Assembly (NCBI RefSeq): GCF_900114775.1
Contig: NZ_FOUE01000001.1
Location: 744,001 to 808,000, forward strand
From: Marinobacter zhejiangensis
GTDB lineage: Bacteria; Pseudomonadota; Gammaproteobacteria; Pseudomonadales; Oleiphilaceae
Length of the DNA: 64,000 nt
Direction: 5' to 3'
The position numbers were made by a program, and so were the translations under genes. This document shows positions 8,326-17,643 of the stretch, piece after piece; positions within the stretch are counted from its first letter, which is position 1, and each line of letters opens with the position of its first letter. The notes below the pieces were generated by a model. It ran no database searches. It saw only the letters and a program-made list of their open reading frames with translations, and was not told the origin of the DNA.

Positions 8326-11300
8326 TTAATACCCCCGCACCGCCTTCACCCGATCCTTCACTTGCCGTGACCGGTCGTTGTCGAACACCGCCAACAAATG
8401 ACCAGACAGCGAGCGTCTACCCAGAATATCCACCAGCGTCGCCCGTTTATCGGCGTTGATCTGTGCCAGCAACGGTTTGAGTTCACCGGAGTTGGCCATG
8501 TCTTCCAGGAACCGCTCCGTCTCCCAATAGGGGTAGTCGATGGCGAACAGAACCAGGTGCAAGCGGTTGATGGGCAGTTCCCTCAACCAGCTCATCAACC
8601 AGTTGAAGGCGGCGGACTCGTGGTCGTCCTCGCTTTCGTCGAGGCGGGCCATCAGGTCCATCTTGCCCTCCCGCACCTGCTGGTCCAGGTAGCCTGCCTT
8701 CACTTCCCCGTGGATTACCTTGTAGCCGCTGTAACTGTGGTTGGCCAGCAGACGCACCAGGCGTTCACGACGTTCGGCGTCGATACACCAGAGGAACTGG
8801 GCCAGTGTGTAAGTGCGGAACTCGTCCAGGTCCGGGTCCAGCTCGGGTGACAGACAGGCATGGAACCGCACGGCAATGTCATCGTAGCTCATGTCACCGT
8901 TCAGATAGGCCCACAGGTCATTGCTGAGCCGTTGATCCCGTTCCTGACGAGGCGGTAGCGAGTCCAGGGATTCCAGCAGGGTGGCACCCTCGATGCTGTC
9001 ATCGAACACGATCAGGTGTCCGGACTGCCCCAACTGCTCCGCGGTCGGCACGTCCTGCCACTCGCCACGCAGCAGCACCAGTTCATCCCCTTGTCTTTGC
9101 AGCAGGGTCGCATCGATCCAGTCAAAGTCCTCGCAACTGAACAGCTGCAAGGCCTCGGGGCCGGCCAGTCTGACAGGTAACTGGAGGCTTTTAGGCAGCG
9201 GTTCGCGGGTGCCTTTGTACAGCAACGCGGATCTGAAGTGCTGGGCCAGCACCTCTTCCCGGCCATGGCTGTTGAGCTGGATGAAAATGTCCAGCGCCCG
9301 GCGGAAATGCTGCTCGCCGAGGAAGCCCTGTTCCGGGAACAACAGGGCGCCATGGTTGAGGTAGTCGATTCGGATAGACTCCGGAATGTGCTCGATGCCC
9401 CGCAGTAATGCCTCTGCGCGGCGACGGTCGGCGGCCCCGAACATACTGCGGTCGTCGTTGGCGAGGTCGCCGATACGTTCCACCAGGCCGTGGTAGGCGC
9501 CGATCCGTTCGCTGTTGTAGCGCAGCCGCTCAACCTGAAAAGCATCGGTGTAGGCCTGGTCGATGCCGTGACGGTTCATCAGTTCGTAGAATTCGATTTC
9601 CTGCAGCACGTCTTCGAATTCCACGCGGTAGTCGTCGATGCTGTAGAGTCGGCTGAGGTGGCGGATCACCTTGGTGGGCGCCATAGCCACCAGCATCTGC
9701 CACAGTCGTCCGGCAATCGGTCCCTCCGGCAGAGGCAGCTGCTTCAACCAGAAACAGATCAACACTACCCGCTGGTAGTCGTCATCGAAGTCACACAGGA
9801 AGTGATAGCTGATCTGCTGTTCGCCCAGTTTGGGGAAATAGCGGTCGGCACGACGGCAAACATCGTCCCGGTGCAGGTGCTGGTTCAGCAGGGCAATCAT
9901 CGCTGCCTGGTCCAGCTCGGCTTCTGCCTCGGTGAAGTAGTTGCGGATCTGCACCATGTCCTCCGGGCTGAAGCCCACTGACTCGTCTCGGCCTTCTCCC
10001 GGAACTTCTGCCCGTCGCAGCATCAGTGTCAGGGCGCGCTGGAATACACCGTCCTGCAGGCGGCTGTGCAGGGCCTGGGTATGAGCATCGCCGACACGGT
10101 TGTGGAAGTCTTTGTAGAGCAGGTAGGCGGCAAGACAATCGGTGCCCAGGCTGGGTTCCGGCCAATAGTTGAAGTCGATCAGCTCGCGGCGGGTGAAACT
10201 GGCGTTGACCTGTTCCAGCAGGTCCCGGTGGATGTGCTCGTCCATATCTTCGAACTCGCCGAGGGCCTCGGCAAGCTGGCGCTGTTCGCGGCGACTGAGG
10301 CTGGAATCCTCCTGGGCCGGCACATTACCGTCGGGATCAAAGCGAGCGAGGAAGCCTTCCCGGGTAAGGACGGGGTGGTAATCCTCGTGCTCGGTGAGCA
10401 GTGCGCAGACTTCCTCCGACAGCGGTTGCTTTCCCAGCAGGTGGTGGAAGATCTCCACGATCCGCACCATGATACCGGCGTTGATCACGTCGCGTACGCG
10501 GTCCTGGTCGGGGATAACCCGGACCCGGGAAATCATGCCGTTCTCAAACTCGGTCTCCAGGTACTCGCCCTTGTGCAACAGGTCGTGGGCGGGGTATTCC
10601 AGCACCTCGTGCAGGTTCTCCAGCAGGTTGTCGTGACTGCCTCGGTTCCAGCAGGCACTGTCGATGACATCGTACAGGGTGGGCGCGTGGGTCTTGCTGT
10701 AGGACCACAAGTTGATGTCCGGCAGGCGTTCCAACACATCGCGCCCTTCGCCGGTGCGGGTGTAGTGGATCAGGGCCTGGCCTTCCTCAAAACTGCGGAG
10801 GAATTCGTTGACCATGTTGATGCCGCCCAGGAAGCGTTGCAGCTTGAGTTGACGGTCTTCGTAGGCCTCGTACTCCGCCTGCTTGCGACGGGCCTTTTCC
10901 GAGATCGTCATCAGCGGTCTGCCCAGGGCGCCTTGCACCAGGTCTTGCAGGTCCATCGCCTCGTTCTCGAGGGTGTCGTGGATGAAGAGCTGACCCAGCA
11001 GGGCTTCTTCATCGGCCTCGTCGGGATTGGCGAACTCCGGGAACAGGGTGCGGTAAATCCACAGTACCGGGTTGGCCTTCTCCAGATCATCCTCGTCGTC
11101 GTATTGCGCCAGCATCGGTTGGGCGGCAAAGCGTTCGCGAATGAGTTGCTGGAACCGAGGGTAGACGTCCGGGTTGGCCTTCAGATAGTCGCCGAGGGGT
11201 TGGTACTGAGCCTTTGAGCTTTCCCAGGAGCAGCCGTAGAAACCAAAGCGGAAGGCCTCGCTGTCGCACCAGACAAAGGCCTTGATCATGTCGTCGCACC

Positions 11301-11874
11301 AGCCGTAGTGCCTGATCAGCGAAAACAGCATGTTTTCGTAGCCCGTGCAGTGCTCATCGTCCCAGTAAGGAATGAAGAACTGGGCCAGGTAGACCGCATC
11401 GGGGCTGTCCAGACGGGCCATCACATACAACGCTTCGGCACCGAACACCCGCATGTCGTCCAGCCACATATCGTTGGTGTCGTTGCAGCGGCGGGCGTGG
11501 TTGACGATGGCCTGGGCGGTGTTGCGTACGTCGTCTTTAAGGCAGTCGTGTTCCAGCGCCAGGGCAAACAGGACCGGCTCGGACAGGTAGTAGTCGTCCC
11601 GTGAACAGAGCTCGTCCATGGTGAACGGGCCGTCCGGGGTCAGGCTGACGGCGTCGACCACCAATTCGCCATAACGGACTTCATTCGGCTTCAGCAAAAC
11701 CGGCTCACCACCGCTGGTGTCCATGAAGGCCACGTCGAAATGGCGATAGAACTCGTCGCCGGCGAAGGCCTGCTCGTCGTCCAGCAGTTGCTGGTAATGC
11801 TGCAGCGCCTGGCGGATGCTGTCGGTATTGTGGCGATCGAAGTGAATGATCTTGGCTTTGTCGAACTGGTCCAT
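8326..11874 (-). CDS. Very large acidic cytoplasmic protein of unknown function
   Basis: An 1182-residue protein that I cannot assign to a family. It has no signal peptide or membrane segment, is rich in Asp and Glu, and looks mainly alpha-helical with repeated helix pairs, suggestive of an alpha-solenoid, though no clear repeat period could be read by eye. Cysteine, tryptophan and tyrosine are frequent in the N-terminal quarter (for example HYGWCDDMIKAFVWCDSEAF). I start at ATG 11874 (MDQFDKAKIIHF), with GGAG upstream. The extra 35 residues of the longer frame look like untranslated sequence. The gene is monocistronic, and a GC-rich hairpin (8317-8337) spans its stop codon. Confidence 0.75.
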   Translation of the reverse strand: MDQFDKAKIIHFDRHNTDSIRQALQHYQQLLDDEQAFAGDEFYRHFDVAFMDTSGGEPVLLKPNEVRYGELVVDAVSLTPDGPFTMDELCSRDDYYLSEPVLFALALEHDCLKDDVRNTAQAIVNHARRCNDTNDMWLDDMRVFGAEALYVMARLDSPDAVYLAQFFIPYWDDEHCTGYENMLFSLIRHYGWCDDMIKAFVWCDSEAFRFGFYGCSWESSKAQYQPLGDYLKANPDVYPRFQQLIRERFAAQPMLAQYDDEDDLEKANPVLWIYRTLFPEFANPDEADEEALLGQLFIHDTLENEAMDLQDLVQGALGRPLMTISEKARRKQAEYEAYEDRQLKLQRFLGGINMVNEFLRSFEEGQALIHYTRTGEGRDVLERLPDINLWSYSKTHAPTLYDVIDSACWNRGSHDNLLENLHEVLEYPAHDLLHKGEYLETEFENGMISRVRVIPDQDRVRDVINAGIMVRIVEIFHHLLGKQPLSEEVCALLTEHEDYHPVLTREGFLARFDPDGNVPAQEDSSLSRREQRQLAEALGEFEDMDEHIHRDLLEQVNASFTRRELIDFNYWPEPSLGTDCLAAYLLYKDFHNRVGDAHTQALHSRLQDGVFQRALTLMLRRAEVPGEGRDESVGFSPEDMVQIRNYFTEAEAELDQAAMIALLNQHLHRDDVCRRADRYFPKLGEQQISYHFLCDFDDDYQRVVLICFWLKQLPLPEGPIAGRLWQMLVAMAPTKVIRHLSRLYSIDDYRVEFEDVLQEIEFYELMNRHGIDQAYTDAFQVERLRYNSERIGAYHGLVERIGDLANDDRSMFGAADRRRAEALLRGIEHIPESIRIDYLNHGALLFPEQGFLGEQHFRRALDIFIQLNSHGREEVLAQHFRSALLYKGTREPLPKSLQLPVRLAGPEALQLFSCEDFDWIDATLLQRQGDELVLLRGEWQDVPTAEQLGQSGHLIVFDDSIEGATLLESLDSLPPRQERDQRLSNDLWAYLNGDMSYDDIAVRFHACLSPELDPDLDEFRTYTLAQFLWCIDAERRERLVRLLANHSYSGYKVIHGEVKAGYLDQQVREGKMDLMARLDESEDDHESAAFNWLMSWLRELPINRLHLVLFAIDYPYWETERFLEDMANSGELKPLLAQINADKRATLVDILGRRSLSGHLLAVFDNDRSRQVKDRVKAVRGY

Positions 11875-12105
11875 TGGTACGTCTTGCTCCAGATGTCCAT
11901 GGTGGGCAGGCGGTGATTGGCGCCCCAAAATGGTGCCATTGTGCCCATGTTGTCTGGAGCTGGAAATCCCTGTAACCAATTGAAATCAAATAGATTGAAA
12001 AGCTAACTGGTCACTTTGTCTACTAAGTTGGACTGGAGGGCCAACGCCAGCCATTATGACTACTCAATGGTGGATCTGTGGATTTGGTGCCGATAAGGGG
12101 GGTGA

Positions 12106-12840
12106 ATGACGAACAAGCCTGTGAATTATGAGCGGAAAGGCTCAGTCGCGGTTATTACACTGGACGATGGCAAATCCAATGCCTTGTCCCCGGTTATGTT
12201 AACCGCGCTCAGCGAGGCGTTGGACCGAGCTGAACAGGAGCAGGCGGTAGTTCTGCTGCAGGGACGTGAGGGGATCTTCAGCGCCGGTTTCGACCTCAAG
12301 GTACTCAAGCGAGGTGGAACAGATGCGATCGCCATGCTGCGGGGTGGCTTTGACCTGGCGCTTCGGTTGATGTCGTTCCCTACCCCGGTGGTGGTGGCCT
12401 GCACGGGCCATGCGATGGCGATGGGGGCGTTTGTGCTGCTCTCCAGCGACTACAGGATCGGGGTGGCTGGTGACTTCAAAGTTGCCACCAACGAAGTGGC
12501 CATCGGCATGACCATGCCAAAAGCCGCCGTGGCGATCTGCCAGCAACGGCTGAACCCGGCGCATTTCACCCGTGCGGTTCTGTTGGCCGAAACCTTCACC
12601 CCGGAGTCCGCTGTTGCTGCCGGCTTCCTGGACCAGGTGGTGGCGCCGGAAGACGTGCACACGGCGGCCTTCGAGGCGGCGGAGGCCTTGGCCAAACTGG
12701 ATATGACGGCTCACCACCAGAGTAAGCTGCGCAGCCGGGGACAAACCCTCCGGGCCATGAGAAAAGCCTCGCTCAGCGATACCGGGGATTTTCTATGGGC
12801 TGGAGCCAAGCGCTACGCCGGCAAGCTGGTCAGCCGCTAG
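12106..12840 (+). CDS. Enoyl-CoA hydratase/isomerase (crotonase) family protein
   Basis: A 244-residue crotonase-fold protein. FSAGFDLKVL and HAMAMGAFVLLSSDYRIG supply the two backbone amides of the CoA-thioester oxyanion hole. The catalytic glutamates of true hydratases are not evident at their usual places (KVATNEVAIGM has one glutamate), so an isomerase or other CoA reaction is possible. The ATG at 12106 follows an AAGGGGGGTG ribosome site. The gene stands alone between two divergently arranged or unrelated neighbours. Confidence 0.85.
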   Translation: MTNKPVNYERKGSVAVITLDDGKSNALSPVMLTALSEALDRAEQEQAVVLLQGREGIFSAGFDLKVLKRGGTDAIAMLRGGFDLALRLMSFPTPVVVACTGHAMAMGAFVLLSSDYRIGVAGDFKVATNEVAIGMTMPKAAVAICQQRLNPAHFTRAVLLAETFTPESAVAAGFLDQVVAPEDVHTAAFEAAEALAKLDMTAHHQSKLRSRGQTLRAMRKASLSDTGDFLWAGAKRYAGKLVSR

Positions 12841-12885
12841 GCGTACGGGGAGACCTGCCGTCGGCCGTCAACCTTTTGATTTGAA

Positions 12886-12912
12886 TTGCGTTTGGTGGCT
12901 ATGGACTATACT
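12886..12912 (+). promoter_or_regulatory. Putative sigma-70-type promoter of the sulfatase gene
   Basis: TTGCGT at 12886-12891 and TATACT at 12907-12912 lie 37 bases before the sulfatase start. The spacer is only 15 bases, so activity would be modest or depend on an activator. Confidence 0.4.
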
Positions 12913-12948
12913 TGCTAGTTCTTGAATCCGAAATCAAGGATGGGTGTG

Positions 12949-14472
12949 ATGACTCAAATATGGAAGACACTGCTATTGGCCACCCTGACCCTGGGCGCAA
13001 GTCTGGCTCAGGCCGCAGAGCGGCCGAACATTCTGATTATCTGGGGTGATGATGTCGGCATGTGGAACATCAGTGCCTACCACCGGGGCATGATGGGGGG
13101 CGAAACCCCCAACATTGACCGCATTGCTGCTGGTGGTATGACCTTTATGGACCACTACGCCCAGGCATCCTGTACTGCTGGCCGTGGGGCCTTCATCACC
13201 GGCCAGTACCCGCTGCGGTTGGGTTTGTCGACAGTTGGCCTTCCGGGCTCGGACATTGGTCTTCAGGAAGAGGACCCGACACTGGCTGAAATGCTCAAAC
13301 CGCTGGGCTACGCGACCGGCCAGTTTGGCAAGAACCACCTGGGTGACCGCGACGAACACCTGCCGACCAACCATGGTTTCGATGAATTCTTCGGTATCCT
13401 CTACCACCTGAATGCCGGTGAGTACGAAGAACAGGAGGACTACCCTACAGAGGCCATGGCGAAGGCGGGTCTTGGCCAGCGCGGAGTGATTCATGCCCGT
13501 GCCACCGGAGATGGTGGTCAGGAGATTGAGGACTTGGGGGGCTTTGGTCGTGAGCGCCAGCGTAACCTCGACCAGGAGGTGTTGGAGCAGTCGGAACGCT
13601 TCATCCGCGAAGCGGTGGCTGCGGACAAGCCCTTCTTTGTCTGGCACAACACCACTCGCATGCACTACCGCACCAACCTCAACGAGGATTACGACGGTGT
13701 CACCGGCCTTGGCCTCTATGCCGATGGCATGAAGGAAATGGACGACGATGTTGGGGAGCTGCTGAACCTGCTGGAAGAACTGGGGGTGGACGATAACACC
13801 GTCGTTATGTTCTCTACCGACAACGGGGCTGCTTCGAATAGCTGGCCTGACGGCGGAAATCATCCGTTCCGGGGTGAGAAAGGCGTGGGAGGTTACGAAG
13901 GTGGCTTCAAGGTGCCGATGCTGGTGAGGTGGCCGGGACTGATTCCGGCGGATACCACCACCGGTGAACTCATGACCATGGAAGACTGGGTGCCCACCAT
14001 CATGGCCCAGCTTGGCCAACCGGATCTCAAGGAGGACCTGCTGGAGGGGCTGGACATCGGTGATACCGAGTACAGGGTACACCTTGATGGCTACGACCAG
14101 ACCCCCATCCTGACCCAAAGCGGACCGAGCAATCGCCTGGAGTTTTTCTTCTTCACGGAAACCACTTTCCATGGATTACGCTATGGCGAGTGGAAGTTCT
14201 TGTTCACCGAGCAGGACCAGTGGTTTAACGGGGTACAGAACCGGTTGACCAGCCCGTTAATCACCCGGCTCGACCTGGACCCGTTCGAGCGCTTCCATGA
14301 CGCCCGGGGCTTTGATGAATGGCAGGAAAACCGCTCCTGGGCGCTGACACCGGCCATGGCGGTGGTACAGAGCTTTTTCAAATCGTTTGAGGAGTTCCCC
14401 CCGCGGCAGCGAAGTGTCGACTTCAATACTGAGCAAATCGTGCAGGACATGATGGCGAACGGTACCCGCTGA
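12949..14472 (+). CDS. Exported sulfatase/arylsulfatase
   Basis: A 507-residue periplasmic enzyme that should hydrolyse sulfate esters. A signal peptide (residues 1-22, ending AQA) is followed by NILIIWGDDVG with metal-binding D34 and D35. The active-site signature is ASCTAGRGAF, in which C75 would be converted to formylglycine (C-x-A-x-R). GKNHLGD and FSTDNGA supply the later catalytic and metal residues. I start at ATG 12949 because AAGGA lies eight bases upstream. The longer frame uses a TTG. The C-terminal 150 residues resemble the arylsulfatases of marine bacteria. No maturase gene is in the window. Confidence 0.88.
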   Translation: MTQIWKTLLLATLTLGASLAQAAERPNILIIWGDDVGMWNISAYHRGMMGGETPNIDRIAAGGMTFMDHYAQASCTAGRGAFITGQYPLRLGLSTVGLPGSDIGLQEEDPTLAEMLKPLGYATGQFGKNHLGDRDEHLPTNHGFDEFFGILYHLNAGEYEEQEDYPTEAMAKAGLGQRGVIHARATGDGGQEIEDLGGFGRERQRNLDQEVLEQSERFIREAVAADKPFFVWHNTTRMHYRTNLNEDYDGVTGLGLYADGMKEMDDDVGELLNLLEELGVDDNTVVMFSTDNGAASNSWPDGGNHPFRGEKGVGGYEGGFKVPMLVRWPGLIPADTTTGELMTMEDWVPTIMAQLGQPDLKEDLLEGLDIGDTEYRVHLDGYDQTPILTQSGPSNRLEFFFFTETTFHGLRYGEWKFLFTEQDQWFNGVQNRLTSPLITRLDLDPFERFHDARGFDEWQENRSWALTPAMAVVQSFFKSFEEFPPRQRSVDFNTEQIVQDMMANGTR

Positions 14473-14499
14473 TCGATACTTTCTGACTGATGCAACCCC

Positions 14500-14528
14500 C
14501 CAGGGCTGCCGCTCAGGCGCGGCCCTGG
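14500..14528. terminator. GC-rich hairpin between convergent genes
   Basis: CCAGGGC (14500-14506) pairs with GCCCTGG (14522-14528) at the convergence of the sulfatase and MocR genes. It overlaps the last codons of the MocR gene and has no T run. Confidence 0.35.
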
Positions 14529-15961
14529 CCTGCCGAAAGCACTGATGCCAGCGCCTCAACGCAGCCGTCGATTTGCGCCGCGTTGGCGCTGGCAAACCCC
14601 ATGACCAATCCCTGGCGGCTAGCGGTGCCAATGAAATGAGCACTGAGCGGGGTACTGCCATAGCCCAGATTGCGCAGCTTGCTGCTGACCTCGGCATCGT
14701 CGAAGGCGCCCTCCAGCACCAGATGCATGCCGGCGCTTTCCGCCACCGGCGTGACCAGTCCGCTGAGGTGTTCCGTAACCCGTGCCTGGAAATGGGACCA
14801 TTTGTCCCGGTAAAGCTGGCGCATTCGCCGCAGGTGTCGGCTGAACTGACCGCTGTCCATGAACTCGGCAATGGTCGCCTGGCTCAGCAACGGGGTTTCG
14901 CCGCCACTGATCCGTTTATGCCAGACAAACGCTTCCACCAACGCCTCCGGCACGACCAGGTACCCCACCCGCAAGCCCGGTAGCAGGGTTTTGCTGAAAC
15001 TGCCGACGTACAGCACCGGCGCGTTGTCGAACATACCCTGGATGGCAGCAAAGGGCTTATTGTAGAAGTGGAACTCACTGTCGTAGTCGTCCTCAATGAT
15101 CCAGGTCTGATTGCGCATGGCCCATTGCACGAGGGCCATGCGCTGGGAAATATCCAGGATGCCGCCCATGGGGTACTGGTGCGTTGGGGTGCAGTACAAC
15201 AGCTTGGCGGGTCCGAGGCGGGTGAGCGCCTCGACATCGAGCACCTGCTGCTTCAGGGGCACCGGAATCAGGGTGCTGCCATGGCGTTCAAGGGCATAAC
15301 GGGCTCCGCGATAGCCAGGGTTTTCGCTCAGCACCCGGTCACCCGGCTGCAGGAACACATCGGCAATCAGGGACAGCCCCTGCTGGGCGCCATTGGTGAT
15401 AATGACTTGGTGTTCGCCGCAACGCAGGCCGCGGGACGATCTGAGGTAGCTGGCAATTGCCTGGCGCAAGGGGCGATAGCCCTGAAAGTCGCCGTATCCC
15501 CGCAGGGCTAACCGGCTTTCCTGATGATGCAAGACCCGGTTCCAGGCCCGAATGGGAAAGGCCTCCAGGTCCGGAAGCCCAGGCGAGAACGGCAGGCAGG
15601 CTTTACCATCGGCACGTAGTGTACCAGCGGGAGCACCAAGGCGGGGGTCGGGCAACGGCGGCAGGGCGGCGCTGGCGATGGGGCTGGTGTCGGCCTGTTG
15701 CTCAAACAGGCGTCGATGGTTGATGTCTTCGTGGACAAAGATGCCCTTGCCTGCCCGGCTTTGCAGGAAACCTTCGGCCTTGAGCTGGTCGTAAACCGCA
15801 TTGACGGTGTTGCGGCTGATGCCAAGGTCTGCGGCCAGGAGACGGCTGGCGGGCAAGCGACTTCCCGGCGGAAAGCGCTGGTGAAGGATGCGGGCACTCA
15901 GCTGCTGGTAGAGCTGTTGTTGCAGGGGCGCGCTGCCCTCAAAACGGATGTCGTCGATCAT
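14513..15961 (-). CDS. MocR/PdxR-type GntR regulator with aminotransferase-like domain
   Basis: A 482-residue transcription regulator. Residues 1-75 are a GntR winged helix (LYQQLSARI...PGSRLPASRLLAADLGISRNTV). After a linker comes a fold-type I aminotransferase domain with an intact PLP site (SFSKTLLPGLRVGYL holds the lysine; IEDDYDSEF and CTPTHQYPMGG are also present). Family members sense PLP or an amino-acid Schiff base. The start at 15961 follows GGTGGAG. It is divergent from a PNPOx-like gene 107 bases away, the usual layout for this family, and probably controls that gene and itself. Confidence 0.88.
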   Translation of the reverse strand: MIDDIRFEGSAPLQQQLYQQLSARILHQRFPPGSRLPASRLLAADLGISRNTVNAVYDQLKAEGFLQSRAGKGIFVHEDINHRRLFEQQADTSPIASAALPPLPDPRLGAPAGTLRADGKACLPFSPGLPDLEAFPIRAWNRVLHHQESRLALRGYGDFQGYRPLRQAIASYLRSSRGLRCGEHQVIITNGAQQGLSLIADVFLQPGDRVLSENPGYRGARYALERHGSTLIPVPLKQQVLDVEALTRLGPAKLLYCTPTHQYPMGGILDISQRMALVQWAMRNQTWIIEDDYDSEFHFYNKPFAAIQGMFDNAPVLYVGSFSKTLLPGLRVGYLVVPEALVEAFVWHKRISGGETPLLSQATIAEFMDSGQFSRHLRRMRQLYRDKWSHFQARVTEHLSGLVTPVAESAGMHLVLEGAFDDAEVSSKLRNLGYGSTPLSAHFIGTASRQGLVMGFASANAAQIDGCVEALASVLSAGQGRA

Positions 15962-15978
15962 CGGGCATGCTCCACCAA

Positions 15979-16008
15979 CTGGTCCCATGGTTATTCATAA
16001 TCTGGATC
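15979..16008. promoter_or_regulatory. Direct repeats between the MocR and PNPOx-like genes
   Basis: CTGGTCC (15979-15985) is repeated as CTGGATC (16002-16008), 23 bases start to start, about two helical turns. MocR proteins typically bind pairs of direct repeats in the shared divergent promoter region, so this is the likely operator. Confidence 0.45.
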
Positions 16009-16068
16009 TTCCGATGGTATCAGATGTTGCTTCTAATAGAGCTATCCCACATCGACAAGGAGTATCTG

Positions 16069-16677
16069 ATGACAGCCATGGAAACGATCCCGAAGACCTC
16101 ATCGCCATTGAGTTGCTGCCCCCGCAGTCGGGTCAAGCGGGCAGCCAAGCGGGCCAGTTATGAGCGTGAACCGGCCTATGCTCTGATAGACCGTCTGAAG
16201 ACGGGACATGTGGCCTTCGTTGAGGATGGGGAGCCCAGAATCATCCCCATGACGGTATGGCGGCGGGACGACACCCTTTACTTGCACACCCTCAACGGTG
16301 GGCGGCTATCGCAACGACTGGATGCCGGTGACCAGCTGTGCATTTCCTTTGCGGTGACTGAGGAATGGGTGATGAGCAAGTCGGCCTTCCATCACAGTGC
16401 CAACTACCAGTCCCTGGTGTTGTTCGGTCAGGCGGCTCGGGTTGTGGATAACGGGGAGTTTGATGAGGCCTTCAAAGCGATCATCAACCAGCTGGAACCC
16501 GGTCGCTGGGATCAGGTACGGGAACCCAACACCAAAGAGCGCAAGGCGACCGCACTCTATCGGATCCCCATTGAGGAAGGTGCTTTCAAGAGCCGAACCG
16601 GCGGCCCCAACGAGGAGCCGGAAGACATGGCGCTGCCGGTGTGGCACGGAACCCGGCCGGCAGCACTGGAGATCTGA
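16069..16677 (+). CDS. Pyridoxamine 5'-phosphate oxidase-like flavin-binding protein
   Basis: A 202-residue split-barrel protein of the PNPOx-like superfamily. The core runs from YALIDRLKTGHVAFVEDGEPRIIPM through a TLYLHTLNGGRLSQRL phosphate-binding turn to WVMSKSAFHHSANYQSLVLFG. The family binds FMN or F420-like cofactors, and real PdxH activity is unlikely because the C-terminal PdxH region is absent. I start at ATG 16069, with AAGGAG six bases upstream. The longer frame adds a hydrophobic leader that would cover the promoter. The neighbouring MocR regulator suggests a role connected with vitamin B6 or amine stress. Confidence 0.8.
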   Translation: MTAMETIPKTSSPLSCCPRSRVKRAAKRASYEREPAYALIDRLKTGHVAFVEDGEPRIIPMTVWRRDDTLYLHTLNGGRLSQRLDAGDQLCISFAVTEEWVMSKSAFHHSANYQSLVLFGQAARVVDNGEFDEAFKAIINQLEPGRWDQVREPNTKERKATALYRIPIEEGAFKSRTGGPNEEPEDMALPVWHGTRPAALEI

Positions 16678-16678
16678 T

Positions 16679-17548
16679 TCAGTTCAGCTTGCTAAGCCAC
16701 CGTCTCTTGGCTTTCTCCACCAGCCCCCGGGCGTCATGGTTCCAGGGGTGGAAGCTGGGGCTGTAGTACTTGAAATAAGACGGCAGCAGTTTGCGGAACA
16801 CACCGGGCTTGCCCCACAGGTAGTTCAGCAGGCTGCTCCAGGCTTTCAGGTTGTAAAGCTGGCCGTCTTCTCTCATCAGCTGCGTCAGGTGAATACTGGT
16901 GAACACCGGAAACACCACGCTGACCACAAGCATTTCCGACAGACGTACCCATTCGCTGCCGCCAATGGATTTGTAGACGTCAAAGGCGACCGCCTTGTGC
17001 TCCGATTCCTCAATGGCATGCCAGGCCCAGATTGGCGCGATGCGTGGGTCCATCTCGTCAAGGGCGTCGTACTTGAGGAGGAACTCCTCGGCCATTAACG
17101 CGGTGAAGTGTTCAACGGCCACGGTGTGGGCCAGCTGACGTTCCGGCGTGAACTTTTCCCGCATCCAGTCCATGAAGTCCTGGATCTCGCGCTCCAGGCG
17201 TTGCAGGTTGATCCCCTGCTCCTGCAGGTACCCGTTCAGCGCCTTGTGCTCTTTCGAGTGGTGGGCCTCCTGGCCGATAAAGCCCCGGATGGCCTGTTGC
17301 AGTTCGGGGTCGGTGATGCGGTCCTGATAATGGCGCACGGAGTCGATAAAGAACCGTTCACCCGGTGGGAAGCCCGAGGACAGAGCGGCCAGCAGCAGTG
17401 TTTTAGCGGGGTTGTTGTCCCACCAGTATTTGGGCATGTCGCTGGAAAAGTCGAATTCCGGGCGTCGGATCTGGGGAATCATACCGACAGGTGTGGCGGA
17501 CTTCAGACGGGAACCGGCGGCACGGGCAATCGTTGCGATGGCGTTCAT
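16679..17548 (-). CDS. PF10118-type predicted metal-dependent hydrolase
   Basis: A 289-residue soluble helical protein of the metal-dependent hydrolase family PF10118. It shows the features I associate with that family: RRPEFDFSSDMPKYWWDNNPAKTLLLAALS near the N terminus, FPPGERFFIDSVRHY, FIGQEAHHSKEH, FTALMAEEFL and WAWHAIEESEHKAVAFDVY. The repeated E..H motifs look like a ferritin-like di-metal site. Its reaction is not known. It ends two bases after the converging PNPOx-like gene and diverges from an AraC regulator 95 bases away that may control it. Confidence 0.8.
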   Translation of the reverse strand: MNAIATIARAAGSRLKSATPVGMIPQIRRPEFDFSSDMPKYWWDNNPAKTLLLAALSSGFPPGERFFIDSVRHYQDRITDPELQQAIRGFIGQEAHHSKEHKALNGYLQEQGINLQRLEREIQDFMDWMREKFTPERQLAHTVAVEHFTALMAEEFLLKYDALDEMDPRIAPIWAWHAIEESEHKAVAFDVYKSIGGSEWVRLSEMLVVSVVFPVFTSIHLTQLMREDGQLYNLKAWSSLLNYLWGKPGVFRKLLPSYFKYYSPSFHPWNHDARGLVEKAKRRWLSKLN

Positions 17549-17643
17549 GACAGGACTCCTGAGAATCTCACATTTTTTGTAGTCTGGCCCCTACAGTACT
17601 GGTAGGTCCTTCTGGTGCGTGAGATGCTGCGTGGACAAAGCTC

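Noticed and set aside
8281..8337. GGTAT/ATACC and CGGGGG/CCCCCG repeats near the end of the large unknown gene
   Set aside because: The arms are only five and six bases and no T run follows on the minus strand, so I did not list a terminator.
10066..11217. 383-codon plus-strand frame inside the large unknown gene
   Set aside because: The minus-strand frame is three times longer and has a ribosome site. The plus frame has the biased Val/Gln/Gly composition typical of antisense translations.
12973..14172. 399-codon minus-strand frame across the sulfatase gene
   Set aside because: The plus strand encodes a sulfatase with all its catalytic motifs, so this is a shadow.
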